From Falsiruegeria mediterranea M17 (GTDB lineage Bacteria; Pseudomonadota; Alphaproteobacteria; Rhodobacterales; Rhodobacteraceae), in NCBI RefSeq assembly GCF_900302455.1, contig NZ_ONZG01000004.1:310001-374000 (forward strand): a DNA stretch of 64,000 bases, written 5' to 3'. Shown here in pieces: positions 16,188 to 24,339 of this stretch (position 1 is its first letter; every line of letters begins with the position of its first letter). The position numbers and the translations under genes are program-made. Below the pieces are notes generated by a model. The model ran no database searches. It had not been told where the DNA came from and saw nothing but the letters and a program-made list of their open reading frames with translations.

Positions 16188-17378
16188 TCAGTTCGGCACG
16201 GCTGTGCCAGAGTTGTCGCCGATCCCATCCTTGCGCGCTTTGGCAGCCGCCAGGGTATCGCGCAATTCGGCCTCCATTTTCTTGAGGTCTTCCTCGGCTG
16301 CGGCCCGTTTGGCCTTGCCTTCATCCGCGATCTGCAGGCTTTCCTGAATGGTGCCGATCAGATCTGCATTGGCCTGTTTTACCGCTTCGATGTCAAAGAC
16401 GCCACGCTCCATTTCCTGTCGGATCATCTTGTTGCTCTCGCGCAGGTTCGCCGCATTCGACGTCAACAGTTCGTTGGTCAGGTCATTGGCGTCACGCACT
16501 GCCGCCGCAGCTTCGGCCGAGCGTTGGATGGTGACGGCCTGCGCCAGCTGCGTCTCCCACAGCGGTACGGTGTTGACGAGCGTCGAGTTGATCTTGGTCA
16601 CCAGCGACTTGTCGTTTTCCTGCACCAGGCGGATCGAGGGCAGGGATTGCATGGTCACTTGGCGGGTCAGTTTCAGGTCATGCACCCGGCGTTCCAGATC
16701 GTCCCGCGCGGCCCGCAGGTCGCGCAGCTCCTGCGCCTCCATCACCTGTTCATCTTCGGGTGCAGCCTGAACTTCGGCTTCTTTGGCAGGGATCACGGTG
16801 CTGTCGAGTTCGGTCAGCTTTTCCTCGCCCGCCGCGATGTATAGCGCCAGTTCGTCGTAGAAATTCAGCGTCTTGTCATAGAGCAGGTCGAGGGATTTGA
16901 TGTCCTTGAGCAGGGTGTGTTCATGCCCCAACAGATCATCTGTGATCCGATCGATCTGGCCTTGGACCTGCTCGTACTGCGCGGTGAACTTGGCAAAGGG
17001 TGCAGCTTTGCCCAGCAGTTTCTCCCACCAGCTACGCTCGCGACGCACATCCAACTCGCTGACCGAAAAGCCGCGAATGGTGGTGACGATATTGCGCAGG
17101 CTGTCGCCCGCTGGTCCTACATCCTTGTTGCGCACATCGGCCAACATCGCTTGGCTGATCTCTTGCAATTCCGCCTGCGCACCCGAGCCGAACGCCACGA
17201 TCGAGTTGGTGTTACCCATGTCGATCTCGTTCATACGCTTGCGGATCTCGGCGCCCACCGGTTCATCGGCCTCTTGCATTGATACCACCTCGGCCTGCGG
17301 TTCGGGCAGAACAACGGCTGTTACTTCCTCAACCGCGGTTGTGGCCTCAGCGGCCTTTTGACGAACTGTGTCGGACAT
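16188..17378 (-). CDS. Toxic anion resistance protein, TelA family
   Basis: A 396-residue, highly charged, coiled-coil-rich protein of the TelA/KlaA family. Typical segments are RSWWEKLLGKAAPFAKF, LLKDIKSLDLLYDKTLNFYD and the AVTIQRSAEAAAAVRDANDL region leading to long C-terminal helices. The family was named for tellurite resistance, but most chromosomal members work in envelope stress or unknown processes. It lies 41 bases after the XpaC-like gene and three bases before the DUF2927 lipoprotein, matching the recurrent xpaC-telA pairing seen in Firmicutes (xpaC-yaaN). Ter-type tellurite genes are absent here. Confidence 0.9.
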   Translation of the reverse strand: MSDTVRQKAAEATTAVEEVTAVVLPEPQAEVVSMQEADEPVGAEIRKRMNEIDMGNTNSIVAFGSGAQAELQEISQAMLADVRNKDVGPAGDSLRNIVTTIRGFSVSELDVRRERSWWEKLLGKAAPFAKFTAQYEQVQGQIDRITDDLLGHEHTLLKDIKSLDLLYDKTLNFYDELALYIAAGEEKLTELDSTVIPAKEAEVQAAPEDEQVMEAQELRDLRAARDDLERRVHDLKLTRQVTMQSLPSIRLVQENDKSLVTKINSTLVNTVPLWETQLAQAVTIQRSAEAAAAVRDANDLTNELLTSNAANLRESNKMIRQEMERGVFDIEAVKQANADLIGTIQESLQIADEGKAKRAAAEEDLKKMEAELRDTLAAAKARKDGIGDNSGTAVPN

Positions 17379-17419
17379 TTTGGGGTTCCTCGTTACGTTT
17401 GGGCCACGTTAATGGGCGG

Positions 17420-18331
17420 TCAATCCAACCGGACACCTTCGCGCTGCAAACGGTCGCGCAGCACGTCGATTTCCACGGTCAGGTCGCTGCGGTCGTCCAG
17501 CAGCATCTTTTGGGTTCGGGCAGCAAAGTTCTGTTCCAGGTCGTCCAGAAGGGCGACATAATCCGCGAGCGCCTTTTCATCGCGGCTGCGGCTGTAGAAG
17601 TCGGCAAATTTCACCGTCGCGTCGCGTGCACCGCGCAAGTAAACGGTCAGATACTTGCGCGCGCCGCTCAGGTCGCGGGGGTCTTCTTCGACCGTACGAA
17701 AGAGGTCGCGGGCGGTGGTTTGAAACCGCTCGACACGCGCCTCGACTTGGCGGTTCTTGGCGCGTTTGACGGCTTCGGTCATGGCATCCAGATAGGCTTC
17801 GGCCTCGTCCACCACGCGGGCGACGCGATCCTGTTGAAAGGTGTCGACACCTTCCATCCCTTTGTTCGACATCGGGTCGATGCCAAAGGCAAGCGCGTGC
17901 AAGGCTGTTCCGGCAGCACCGAACAGTACAGGTGCGATCAGGCTGACCTGACCGGCGACCTCGGCGTCCAGGTAATCATTGCGAAACGCCGCAATACCGA
18001 CACCGATGCCTGTCAGCAGGCTGGCCGCCATTTTGCGTGGAAAGGCTGGGCGGCGCGCCACTTTGCGAGCATTGAACGCCGCTTCGGCGCGCAGTCCTTC
18101 GCGCAGCAGCAGGGCTGCACCGGTCAGCAGGCCTGCCGCGACCAGCCCCAGAGACATGCCAATGGCGCCGTCATTGATGGACATGAACACCAACGGGATC
18201 GCCGGGACAAACATCACATTTGCCCTTGCGCCTGCGGGTTCTACCCGTGCGCCGTCAAAAGTGCCGCGGGGCTTGGCGGCCTCGTCTGAGTTGCCGTCGG
18301 GGCTGTATTTTCCGCCATATCGTTGCGCCAT
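17420..18331 (-). CDS. XpaC-like (5-bromo-4-chloroindolyl phosphate hydrolysis) protein
   Basis: A 303-residue membrane protein starting MAQRYGGKYSPDG. Two hydrophobic hairpins (FVPAIPLVFMSINDG and IGMSLGLVAAGLLTGAALLL) are followed by a further span and a long charged helical tail of about 150 residues (FQQDRVARVVDEAEAYLDAM). This is the layout of XpaC proteins, whose name comes from a phosphatase-like screening phenotype and not from a proven enzyme activity. The start at 18331 lies four bases after a 29-residue peptide gene whose 3' end supplies the G-run ribosome site, so the two are translationally coupled. It is followed by telA. Confidence 0.8.
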   Translation of the reverse strand: MAQRYGGKYSPDGNSDEAAKPRGTFDGARVEPAGARANVMFVPAIPLVFMSINDGAIGMSLGLVAAGLLTGAALLLREGLRAEAAFNARKVARRPAFPRKMAASLLTGIGVGIAAFRNDYLDAEVAGQVSLIAPVLFGAAGTALHALAFGIDPMSNKGMEGVDTFQQDRVARVVDEAEAYLDAMTEAVKRAKNRQVEARVERFQTTARDLFRTVEEDPRDLSGARKYLTVYLRGARDATVKFADFYSRSRDEKALADYVALLDDLEQNFAARTQKMLLDDRSDLTVEIDVLRDRLQREGVRLD

Positions 18332-18335
18332 GGGT

Positions 18336-18425
18336 TCAGAGCCCCCCCAGCCATCCGGTGCAGACACCAAACAGCAGGACGATAAGGGCCCCATAGGCCA
18401 GTTTCTGAACTCCGGTCTGAGACAT
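18336..18425 (-). CDS. 29-residue single-span membrane peptide
   Basis: A tiny frame precedes the XpaC-like gene: MSQTGVQK, then one hydrophobic helix (LAYGALIVLLFGVCTGWLGG) and Leu before the stop. Three things support it: a very strong ribosome site (GAGGGGGG, six bases before ATG 18425), the end of the frame lying just four bases before the next start, and the fact that its last codons (GGGGGG) provide the next ribosome site. It would be inserted in the inner membrane with a short cytoplasmic head. I know no family; it may be a small subunit or stabiliser of the XpaC-TelA assembly (inference). Confidence 0.6.
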   Translation of the reverse strand: MSQTGVQKLAYGALIVLLFGVCTGWLGGL

Positions 18426-18507
18426 GCCGCCCCCCTCGATGAGCCGTTGCCCATGAAACTAGGCGATGGCGCGCCGCCTTGCTAGGGGGAAGTCTGCGCT
18501 AAATCGC

Positions 18508-19464
18508 TCAGTCCCGGCGCTTTTTCGCCGGGGGCTTGCCTTTGGGGCCTCCGGCACGTGGGCCGGGTTTGCCTGTCGGTTTAGGTCCTGATTTGCCCGC
18601 AGGCTTGCCGGGGCGACGCTGACTTTTGCTTGGATCGCTTACGCCGGGTTTTCCAGCGGGGCCACGTCGGCGCTGCGGGCGTGCGGGGGCTTTGGTGTCC
18701 TCGTCCTGCGGATTGCCTTCGGCATCCAAGCCAAGTTGGTCGCGCAGAACGCGGCGGCGGATCTCTTCGACTTCACCGGCCTTGAGCTGGCCCAACTGAA
18801 ACGGGCCATAAGAGACACGCAGCAGGCGGTTCACCGACAGGCCGATCTCTTCCATCGCGCGGCGGATTTCGCGGTTCTTGCCTTCGCGGATCGCCACCGT
18901 CAGCCAGGCGTTTGCCCCCTGTTGCCTGTCCAGCGAGACGGTCATCGGCTGGAACCGTTCCCCATCGATCACCAACCCCTTGCGCAGTGGGGCAAAATCT
19001 TCCTCTTTCGGGCGGCCGTTCACCCGGACACGGTACTTGCGCACCCATCCCGTCGAAGGCAGCTCGAGCTTGCGTTTGACGCCGCCGTCATTGGTCAGCA
19101 GCAAGAGGCCTTCGGAGTTCAGGTCGAGCCGACCAACGCTCATCACGCGGGGCATGTCCTCGGGCAGTTCGTCATAGATCGTGGCGCGCCCCTTTTCATC
19201 GCGGTCCGTGGTCACCAGGCCCGTGGGTTTGTGGTAAAGCCACAGGCGCGCCGGTTCGGGCGCCTTGATCGGCTTGCCTTCGACCGTGATCTTGTCATTG
19301 TCGGTGACGTTCAACGCCGGAGAGGTGATGGTCTTGCCATTCACCGTGACCAGCCCGGCCTGGATCAGCCGTTCGGAGTCCCTGCGCGAGGCGACGCCTG
19401 CGCGGGCCAGAACCTTGGCGATACGGTCGCCTTTTGGCGTCTCGGAAGTTGGGGTTTTGCTCAT
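18508..19464 (-). CDS. rluB: 23S rRNA pseudouridine synthase, RluB/RsuA family
   Basis: A 318-residue enzyme. An S4 RNA-binding domain (RIAKVLARAGVASRRDSERL, about residues 14-60) is followed by the RsuA-type catalytic domain with the active-site Asp in SVGRLDLNSEGLLLLTNDG and the family motif REGKNREIRRAMEEIGL. The last 70 residues are a basic Pro/Lys/Arg/Gly tail, common in alphaproteobacterial RluB and probably disordered RNA-binding. ATG 19464 (MSKTPTSETPKGD) is the proper start; an extended frame to 19899 runs antisense through tadA. It is divergent from tadA with a 63-bp shared promoter region. Confidence 0.92.
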   Translation of the reverse strand: MSKTPTSETPKGDRIAKVLARAGVASRRDSERLIQAGLVTVNGKTITSPALNVTDNDKITVEGKPIKAPEPARLWLYHKPTGLVTTDRDEKGRATIYDELPEDMPRVMSVGRLDLNSEGLLLLTNDGGVKRKLELPSTGWVRKYRVRVNGRPKEEDFAPLRKGLVIDGERFQPMTVSLDRQQGANAWLTVAIREGKNREIRRAMEEIGLSVNRLLRVSYGPFQLGQLKAGEVEEIRRRVLRDQLGLDAEGNPQDEDTKAPARPQRRRGPAGKPGVSDPSKSQRRPGKPAGKSGPKPTGKPGPRAGGPKGKPPAKKRRD

Positions 19465-19527
19465 GGATTGGGGCTTTAGCCCATTCCGGTCGCTTGCGAA
19501 AGCACCCATTCTTGGGCAGTTTATGGT

Positions 19528-20001
19528 ATGACATTCAAATCCCATATGAATCAGGCACTTGCCGAGGCCCGCGCCGCCGCAGACCGCGGCGAGGTGCCCG
19601 TGGGTGCCGTCATCGTCTCGCCTCAGGGTGACGTTGTGGCCGCGGCCGGAAATCGCACACGGGAATGGAATGACCCTACTGCGCACGCCGAGATCGTCGC
19701 CCTGCGTGCGGCCTGTGCCGAGGCGGGGACGGAACGGCTGGTGGGCTATGACCTTTACGTCACGCTGGAGCCCTGTGCGATGTGTGCCGCCGCCCTGGCC
19801 GCCGCGCGGATTGGGCGGATCTACTATGGCGCGTCCGACCCGAAATCGGGCGGCGTGGCCCATGGCGCGCGGGTGTTTTCCCATCCCCAGGCGCATCATC
19901 GGCCTGAGGTCTATGACGGTATTGCGGCGCAGGAATGTGAGCAGGTGTTAAAAGAATTCTTCGCGCTGCGACGCGGCGCAACTAAAAGCGGCGAGAGCTA
20001 G
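19528..20001 (+). CDS. tadA: tRNA adenosine(34) deaminase TadA
   Basis: A 157-residue zinc deaminase that converts A34 to inosine in the anticodon of tRNA-Arg(ACG). The catalytic signature is present: HAE (PTAHAEIVAL, with Glu as the proton shuttle) and PCAMC (LEPCAMCAAAL), giving the His-Cys-Cys zinc site. GVAHGARVFSHPQAHHRPEVY is typical for TadA and separates it from guanine deaminases of the same fold. It is divergent from the RluB-type synthase, a frequent pairing in alphaproteobacteria. Confidence 0.95.
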   Translation: MTFKSHMNQALAEARAAADRGEVPVGAVIVSPQGDVVAAAGNRTREWNDPTAHAEIVALRAACAEAGTERLVGYDLYVTLEPCAMCAAALAAARIGRIYYGASDPKSGGVAHGARVFSHPQAHHRPEVYDGIAAQECEQVLKEFFALRRGATKSGES

Positions 20002-20154
20002 ATTTCAGCCTATGATATCCGTGCACTATGCGTGCACCAAGCGTGCACCGCTGTGTGCTGCTGTGGTGCGGCACGTGAATATGGAATTTGGTAAGACACC
20101 TTTCGGAACAGTGAATGAAGTTCTGACCGTGTTACGTTTGGGTCGAGCCGCGCG

Positions 20155-20174
20155 GCCATCATCTGATGGCTTTT
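20155..20174 (+). terminator. Possible terminator after tadA
   Basis: GCCATC-ATCT-GATGGC (20155-20170) forms a six-pair stem with a four-base loop followed by TTTT. It lies about 150 bases after the tadA stop, close to the 3' end of the convergent DMT transporter gene. The intervening stretch (20002-20154) has three short GTGCAC-containing direct repeats (near 20020-20050) but no gene I can support. Confidence 0.45.
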
Positions 20175-20202
20175 GCTCGTCGCCAAACATCAGGGCCAGG
20201 CT

Positions 20203-21120
20203 TCATTTTCGGTTGGTCAAAAAAACACCGGCGATCACCAGAGCACCCCCCGCCAGCATCGCGGCCTCCAAAGGTTCGTGCAGAATGGCTGCCCCGAGCC
20301 CAACCCCAAAGACTGGCACAAGATTGGTGAACACCGCTGTCCGTTCGGGCCCAAGCTCGCGCACGCCAAGATAGAACCAGACGAATGGCACCACTGTTCC
20401 TCCGATGGCCAGATACAGGATGGCCAGGGTGCAGGTGAGAGTGGGCAGTTGCAGGGGCTGTGTCGGCCCGGCGATCAGCAATCCCATTGCCAGAAATACA
20501 AATCCGAACAGCGCCGCCCATGTTGTTGCGGCCAAGGGCGATATGCTGCCAAGTGCTGTGCGACCGAGAAGCGTGTAGCCGACCCAGCTGCCGACAGCGG
20601 CGAGCATGAACAGCTCGCCGCGCCCAAATCCGGCCCCAACGTCAATCAACAGCCCGGCAATGTCGCCCCCGCTGATCACGATCACGGCCCCAATCAGAGC
20701 CACGCAAATCCCGGCGGTCTGATCGATTGGAAGCAACCGTTGTGCTGTCAGAGCCCCGATCAGCGCGACCGCTATCGGGTTGAAGGCCACAAAAAGGGCT
20801 GTGCGCGACGCAGGCATCTCGGCCAAAGCGGCAAAGAAAAACAGGTTGTAGAGGCAAACGCCAGACAGGCCGAGCAGTGCCATCAGGCCGCTTTGCCGCC
20901 AGGTGAGGCGTGGCAGACCGCCTTCTTCTTTCCTCACGAGCCAAAGGAGGAGAAGCGCGGCCAGGCCGAACCGGGCCATTGCGGCGACAAGGGGGGGCAT
21001 TTCGGCCGACACCAGGCGGCCAGCGACAAAAGTGCCGCCCCAAAGAAAGGCCATCATCGACAGAGAGGCATAGAGCCGGATGTTTTGTGAGGGGACGAGA
21101 CGCGGCGCGACATGAGGCAT
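20203..21120 (-). CDS. EamA/DMT family transporter
   Basis: A 305-residue inner-membrane protein with ten predicted spans in two EamA repeats. The first repeat begins LYASLSMMAFLWGGTFVAGR and the second FMLAAVGSWVGYTLLGRTAL; the Pro-containing motif AFNPIAVALIGALTAQRLL is typical of the RhaT/EamA type. The family exports amino acids, metabolites or drugs; the substrate here is unknown. It is transcribed divergently from a LysR regulator with only 75 bp between the starts, so that regulator is its likely controller. Confidence 0.9.
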   Translation of the reverse strand: MPHVAPRLVPSQNIRLYASLSMMAFLWGGTFVAGRLVSAEMPPLVAAMARFGLAALLLLWLVRKEEGGLPRLTWRQSGLMALLGLSGVCLYNLFFFAALAEMPASRTALFVAFNPIAVALIGALTAQRLLPIDQTAGICVALIGAVIVISGGDIAGLLIDVGAGFGRGELFMLAAVGSWVGYTLLGRTALGSISPLAATTWAALFGFVFLAMGLLIAGPTQPLQLPTLTCTLAILYLAIGGTVVPFVWFYLGVRELGPERTAVFTNLVPVFGVGLGAAILHEPLEAAMLAGGALVIAGVFLTNRK

Positions 21121-21195
21121 TGGGGCACCTAAAAGTTCAGTTTGCCCACATCGAATTTCAGTTATATTGAGTTATAGTCAAATGAGAGTTTGCTT

Positions 21196-22074
21196 ATGAC
21201 TTTTGGTCAACTTGAAATCTTTGCCACGCTTGCTGAAACCCGTGGGTTTACGGCGGCTGCCTTGCGTTTGGGGGTCAGTCAGCCCGCGGTGTCCCATGCT
21301 CTCAAGACCCTTGAAACCGAGCTTGGCGTGGCTCTTTTCGACCGCACGGTTTCCCCAATCGAATTGACGCCCGTAGGAGAGCGTCTGTTGGCGCGCGCTC
21401 GCGAAATACTGGGGTTGGCTGACGCCATTCATCAGGAAGCTCTTGAGTATCGCGGCGTACAGTCCGGCAGGCTGCGCATCGGGTCATTCGGGGCCACCTC
21501 TTCGCTGCAATTGCTTCCGCGTCTTTTGGAGAGGTTTCATAAAGAACACCCGGGTATCGAAGTGATGGTTGAAGAGGCCCCCGACGATGAGATCATCCGG
21601 TGGATCGAGGATCGGCGCATCGACCTGGGGTTTGTTGTCTTGCCGGATGACCGCTTTCGGACATGGCCCATCGCACAGGATCAGTTTGTGGCGCTGGTGG
21701 CGGCTGACAGCGCATTGGCGGATCAGCCCTCGGTCCGGCTGGAGCAACTGTGCGAGCGGCCATTCATCATGCCCGAATCCGGGTCCGCAGGGATTATCCG
21801 GCGGCTGTTCACGCAGTCCCGCCTCAGCCCAAACGTGCGCTATCGCACGTCGCAGATTCTCAGCACGTTGACGATGGTGTCACGCAACCAGGGCGTTTCC
21901 GTTGTGGCCGAGATGGCGTTGCCAAAGGTAAACGGGGGTGAGGGGTGGGTGAGCAAGCCGCTGGACCCGGTCAGGACGAGAAAGATTGGGTTGGCCATGC
22001 ATTCGCAGGCCAACCCGTCGCCTGCAGCAGCGGCTTTCGTCGGTGTCGTGGAAAAGACGAGACCGGCGTTCTGA
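21196..22074 (+). CDS. LysR family transcriptional regulator
   Basis: A 292-residue regulator with an N-terminal winged helix-turn-helix (TAAALRLGVSQPAVSHALKT, about residues 18-37) and the LysR substrate domain starting GRLRIGSFGATSSLQLLPRL. ATG 21196 (MTFGQLEIFATLAETRGF) fits the family start better than the TTG six bases upstream. It is divergent from the DMT exporter gene; the short AT-rich gap (near 21160-21180: TTATATTGAGTTATAGT) probably holds the operator. The inducer is unknown. Confidence 0.92.
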   Translation: MTFGQLEIFATLAETRGFTAAALRLGVSQPAVSHALKTLETELGVALFDRTVSPIELTPVGERLLARAREILGLADAIHQEALEYRGVQSGRLRIGSFGATSSLQLLPRLLERFHKEHPGIEVMVEEAPDDEIIRWIEDRRIDLGFVVLPDDRFRTWPIAQDQFVALVAADSALADQPSVRLEQLCERPFIMPESGSAGIIRRLFTQSRLSPNVRYRTSQILSTLTMVSRNQGVSVVAEMALPKVNGGEGWVSKPLDPVRTRKIGLAMHSQANPSPAAAAFVGVVEKTRPAF

Positions 22075-22097
22075 TGGCATCTTTTTTAAGGCCACCC

Positions 22098-22165
22098 GCC
22101 GAGCGCAGCGAGGCTGGGCCCAACGGGAGGGTGTGCATCTTTGATGCGTGCCCGACGGGCGGGAG
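22098..22165 (-). repeat. Structured intergenic repeat, copy B
   Basis: On the minus strand it reads box 1 CTCCCGCCC (22157-22165), a variable middle that can fold (GCATCAAAGATGC), box 2 CTCCCGTTGGGCC (22117-22129) and a GC stem-loop (GCCTCGCTGCGCTCGGC, 22098-22114). It occupies nearly all of the space between two convergent genes, the LysR regulator and the ectoine-hydrolase-like gene, so it may act as a bidirectional terminator. Confidence 0.7.
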
Positions 22166-22173
22166 CACCCCCG

Positions 22174-23346
22174 TCAGCTTTTCACCACAAGGGCACGGGG
22201 AATGTCAGCGAGGGGCTGGGCACCGTCTGGGGTGACCACAAAGCTCTCGGTGATGGCGACGCCCCAATCCGGGGTCCAGAGGCCGGGCATCAGGTGGAAG
22301 GTCATGTTCTCCTGTAACGGCGTGGTGTCACCAGGGCGCAGGCTCATGGTGCGTTCGCCCCAGTCGGGCGGGTAGCTTAGGCCGATCGGGTATCCGGTGC
22401 GGTTGGCTTTGACGTAACCGGCGCGGGCAAAGCTGTCATAGACGCAAGCCGCGACCTCTTCGCAGGCCACGCCGGGGCGGGCGGCGGCAAAGGTGTCTTC
22501 GATGGCTTGCAGCACCGCCTCTTCCGCGCGGCGGATGTCGGACGGCACCTCGCCCAGGAACAGCGTCCGGCTGGCGGGGCAGTGGTAGCGGTGGTAGCAG
22601 CCCGATACCTCGAAATAGGTGGCCTCGCCGCGCACCAAGGGGCGGTCATTCCAGGTGATGTGTGAGGCCGAGGCCTCGAGGCCCGAGGGCGCGATTGGGG
22701 CAATGGCGGGGTAGTCACCCGCCAGTCCCGGCAGACCGGCGACGCCGGCCGCCTGCACCTCAGCCACCAGCTCATTCTTGGGCCGCCCCTCGCGGAACCC
22801 CTCGCGCAGGGTGGCGTGCATGTGCGCGGTCAACTGGCCCGCTTTGCGCATCATCGCCAGTTCCGCCTCGCTTTTGACCGCGCGCTGCCAGTTCACCAAC
22901 CCGGTGACATCGGCGATGGCGTCGCGCCCAAAGGCAGTTTCCAGGATGCGGTGGGACGCGGCGGAATAGTAGTAGTTGTCCATCTCGACCCCAAGCGCGC
23001 GGGTCCAGCCGCGTTCACGCAGGAGTGTGATCAACGCATCATACGGGTGGTGGTCGGGGTGCTGGACGTGCTCTTCGGGCCAATCAAAGAGGTTGTCGTC
23101 CCCGATCCAGGTGGTCTGCGCCGCACCTGCCTTGTCCTGCGTGCGGCCCCACCAGAGCGGGGTGCCTGAGCTCGGGACGATGACCACTTGGGGCACGTAG
23201 AAGCTCCACCCGTCATAGCCCGTCAGCCAGGCCATGTTCGACGGATCGGCAACGATCAGTGTTTCAATCCCCTGCGTGGCCATTGCGGAGCGGGTCTTGG
23301 TCAGGCGGGCGTCGTACTCGGATTGCGAGAAATCTGTGGCGGGCAC
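22174..23346 (-). CDS. doeA: M24-fold hydrolase, ectoine hydrolase-like (DoeA/EutD)
   Basis: A 390-residue creatinase/prolidase-fold protein. The N-terminal domain opens SEYDARLTKTRSAMATQGIE and has the segment NMAWLTGYDGWSFYVPQ, which closely matches what I recall of ectoine hydrolases. The C-terminal pita-bread domain lacks the usual metal Asp pair: where M24 enzymes have DxG...D it has YFEVSGCYHRYHCPASRT. Metal-independent EutD uses a catalytic Glu in this region, and Glu246 here is the probable equivalent. Such an enzyme opens the ectoine ring to N-acetyl-diaminobutyrate. The usual partners (doeB, doeC, asnC) are absent; instead it ends a five-cyclase operon, 15 bases after the last cyclase. 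Another cyclic amidine or amide substrate is possible. Confidence 0.72.
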   Translation of the reverse strand: MPATDFSQSEYDARLTKTRSAMATQGIETLIVADPSNMAWLTGYDGWSFYVPQVVIVPSSGTPLWWGRTQDKAGAAQTTWIGDDNLFDWPEEHVQHPDHHPYDALITLLRERGWTRALGVEMDNYYYSAASHRILETAFGRDAIADVTGLVNWQRAVKSEAELAMMRKAGQLTAHMHATLREGFREGRPKNELVAEVQAAGVAGLPGLAGDYPAIAPIAPSGLEASASHITWNDRPLVRGEATYFEVSGCYHRYHCPASRTLFLGEVPSDIRRAEEAVLQAIEDTFAAARPGVACEEVAACVYDSFARAGYVKANRTGYPIGLSYPPDWGERTMSLRPGDTTPLQENMTFHLMPGLWTPDWGVAITESFVVTPDGAQPLADIPRALVVKS

Positions 23347-23361
23347 GGTTGTCCTTTCTTC

Positions 23362-24339
23362 TCAGTCAGGCGGGGCAGACCGCCAGGTCAAAAGATGCGT
23401 CGTATGGGTTCCAGAAAACCCCCGCAGGGGGCCTGCTGTCTGGTCTGAAAACGAAAATTCGGGGTCGGTTCCGATCATCAAACGGGTGGCGTCGGAAATA
23501 CGGATCTCGTCCGGACCGGCCAGAGCCGCGACGCGGGCGGCCTTGTTCACGACGGTGCCAAAGAAATCCTCGCCGGTGTCGATGACCTCGCCGGTGTGCA
23601 GGCCGACGCGGATCTGGATGCGGGGTTCAGTAGACGTCTTTTGCATGCCGCGTTGCAGCTCTTGCGCGCAGACCATGGCAGCGCGGGCCGAGGTGAAGGT
23701 GCACATGGTGCCATCGCCGAGGGATTTGATCATGCGGCCACCGTTGGCTTCGACGCAGGCTTTGACCGCCTCGATGTGCTCGCCCACGCATCGGCTCCAT
23801 GTGACGTCTCCCACGGCTTGGGCAATCACCGATGAGCCCACGATATCGGTGAACATGACCGTGGCGACGCCGCTTTGGCCCTGCATCACGTTATCGGCGC
23901 GGGCGGCTTCGATCAGATCGTCCAGCGCGTGATGGTCGGCGCCCATCTTGTCCATGTTGGGCAGCGGGTTCGAGACATGCAGTTGCACCATGCGCCAATT
24001 GCCTTCCTCCAGATGTAGGACAAAGGTGAAGCGATGCAGGAATTGGCTGGCGGTGTTGGGAAACGTCAAGGTTGCCAGACAATGCGCCCAGGCCACGTCG
24101 CCGCATTCGAACGCTTCCAGCGCGTGCTCCTCCCAATCATAGTCGGGAATTTCCCGCACATGCTCGCCAAAACCCTGCCGAAACAACTGCCCCGACCAGC
24201 TTTCTCCTTCGGCCGAGCCCTGATAGCGAAGGTGTTCGGATCGCGAGAGCATGTTGGTCAATGTGGCCCCATCCTTGCGATGAACCGCATCGTTCCACCT
24301 GCGGACAACGGCGAGCACTTCTTGAGAGGGGCGGATCAT
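23362..24339 (-). CDS. NTF2-adenylate cyclase, array gene 1 (last transcribed)
   Basis: A 325-residue soluble protein with an N-terminal NTF2/SnoaL-like domain (about residues 1-135, RRWNDAVHRKDGATLTNML) and a C-terminal class III cyclase domain. All catalytic positions are kept: metal Asp in MFTDIVGS, Lys and the second metal Asp in MIKSLGDG, adenine-specifying Asp in EDFFGTVVN, and transition-state Asn and Arg in VNKAARV. It should therefore make cAMP. It differs from its four siblings at the C-terminus: the conserved EWQ end is replaced by LLTWRSAPPD. The ATG overlaps the previous stop by 4 bases, with GGAG eight bases upstream; a GTG nine bases earlier is an alternative. Confidence 0.9.
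   Translation of the reverse strand: MIRPSQEVLAVVRRWNDAVHRKDGATLTNMLSRSEHLRYQGSAEGESWSGQLFRQGFGEHVREIPDYDWEEHALEAFECGDVAWAHCLATLTFPNTASQFLHRFTFVLHLEEGNWRMVQLHVSNPLPNMDKMGADHHALDDLIEAARADNVMQGQSGVATVMFTDIVGSSVIAQAVGDVTWSRCVGEHIEAVKACVEANGGRMIKSLGDGTMCTFTSARAAMVCAQELQRGMQKTSTEPRIQIRVGLHTGEVIDTGEDFFGTVVNKAARVAALAGPDEIRISDATRLMIGTDPEFSFSDQTAGPLRGFSGTHTTHLLTWRSAPPD

Noticed and set aside
16188-17378. Tellurite resistance operon
   Set aside because: The TelA family match is clear, but no terB-terE or tehAB genes are present, and the neighbours (XpaC, SPFH, zinc ribbon) point to an envelope function.
20020-20052. Three GTGCAC-containing short direct repeats after tadA
   Set aside because: They are short and close together, with no flanking gene that would use them as operators. 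They are most likely simple local duplication.
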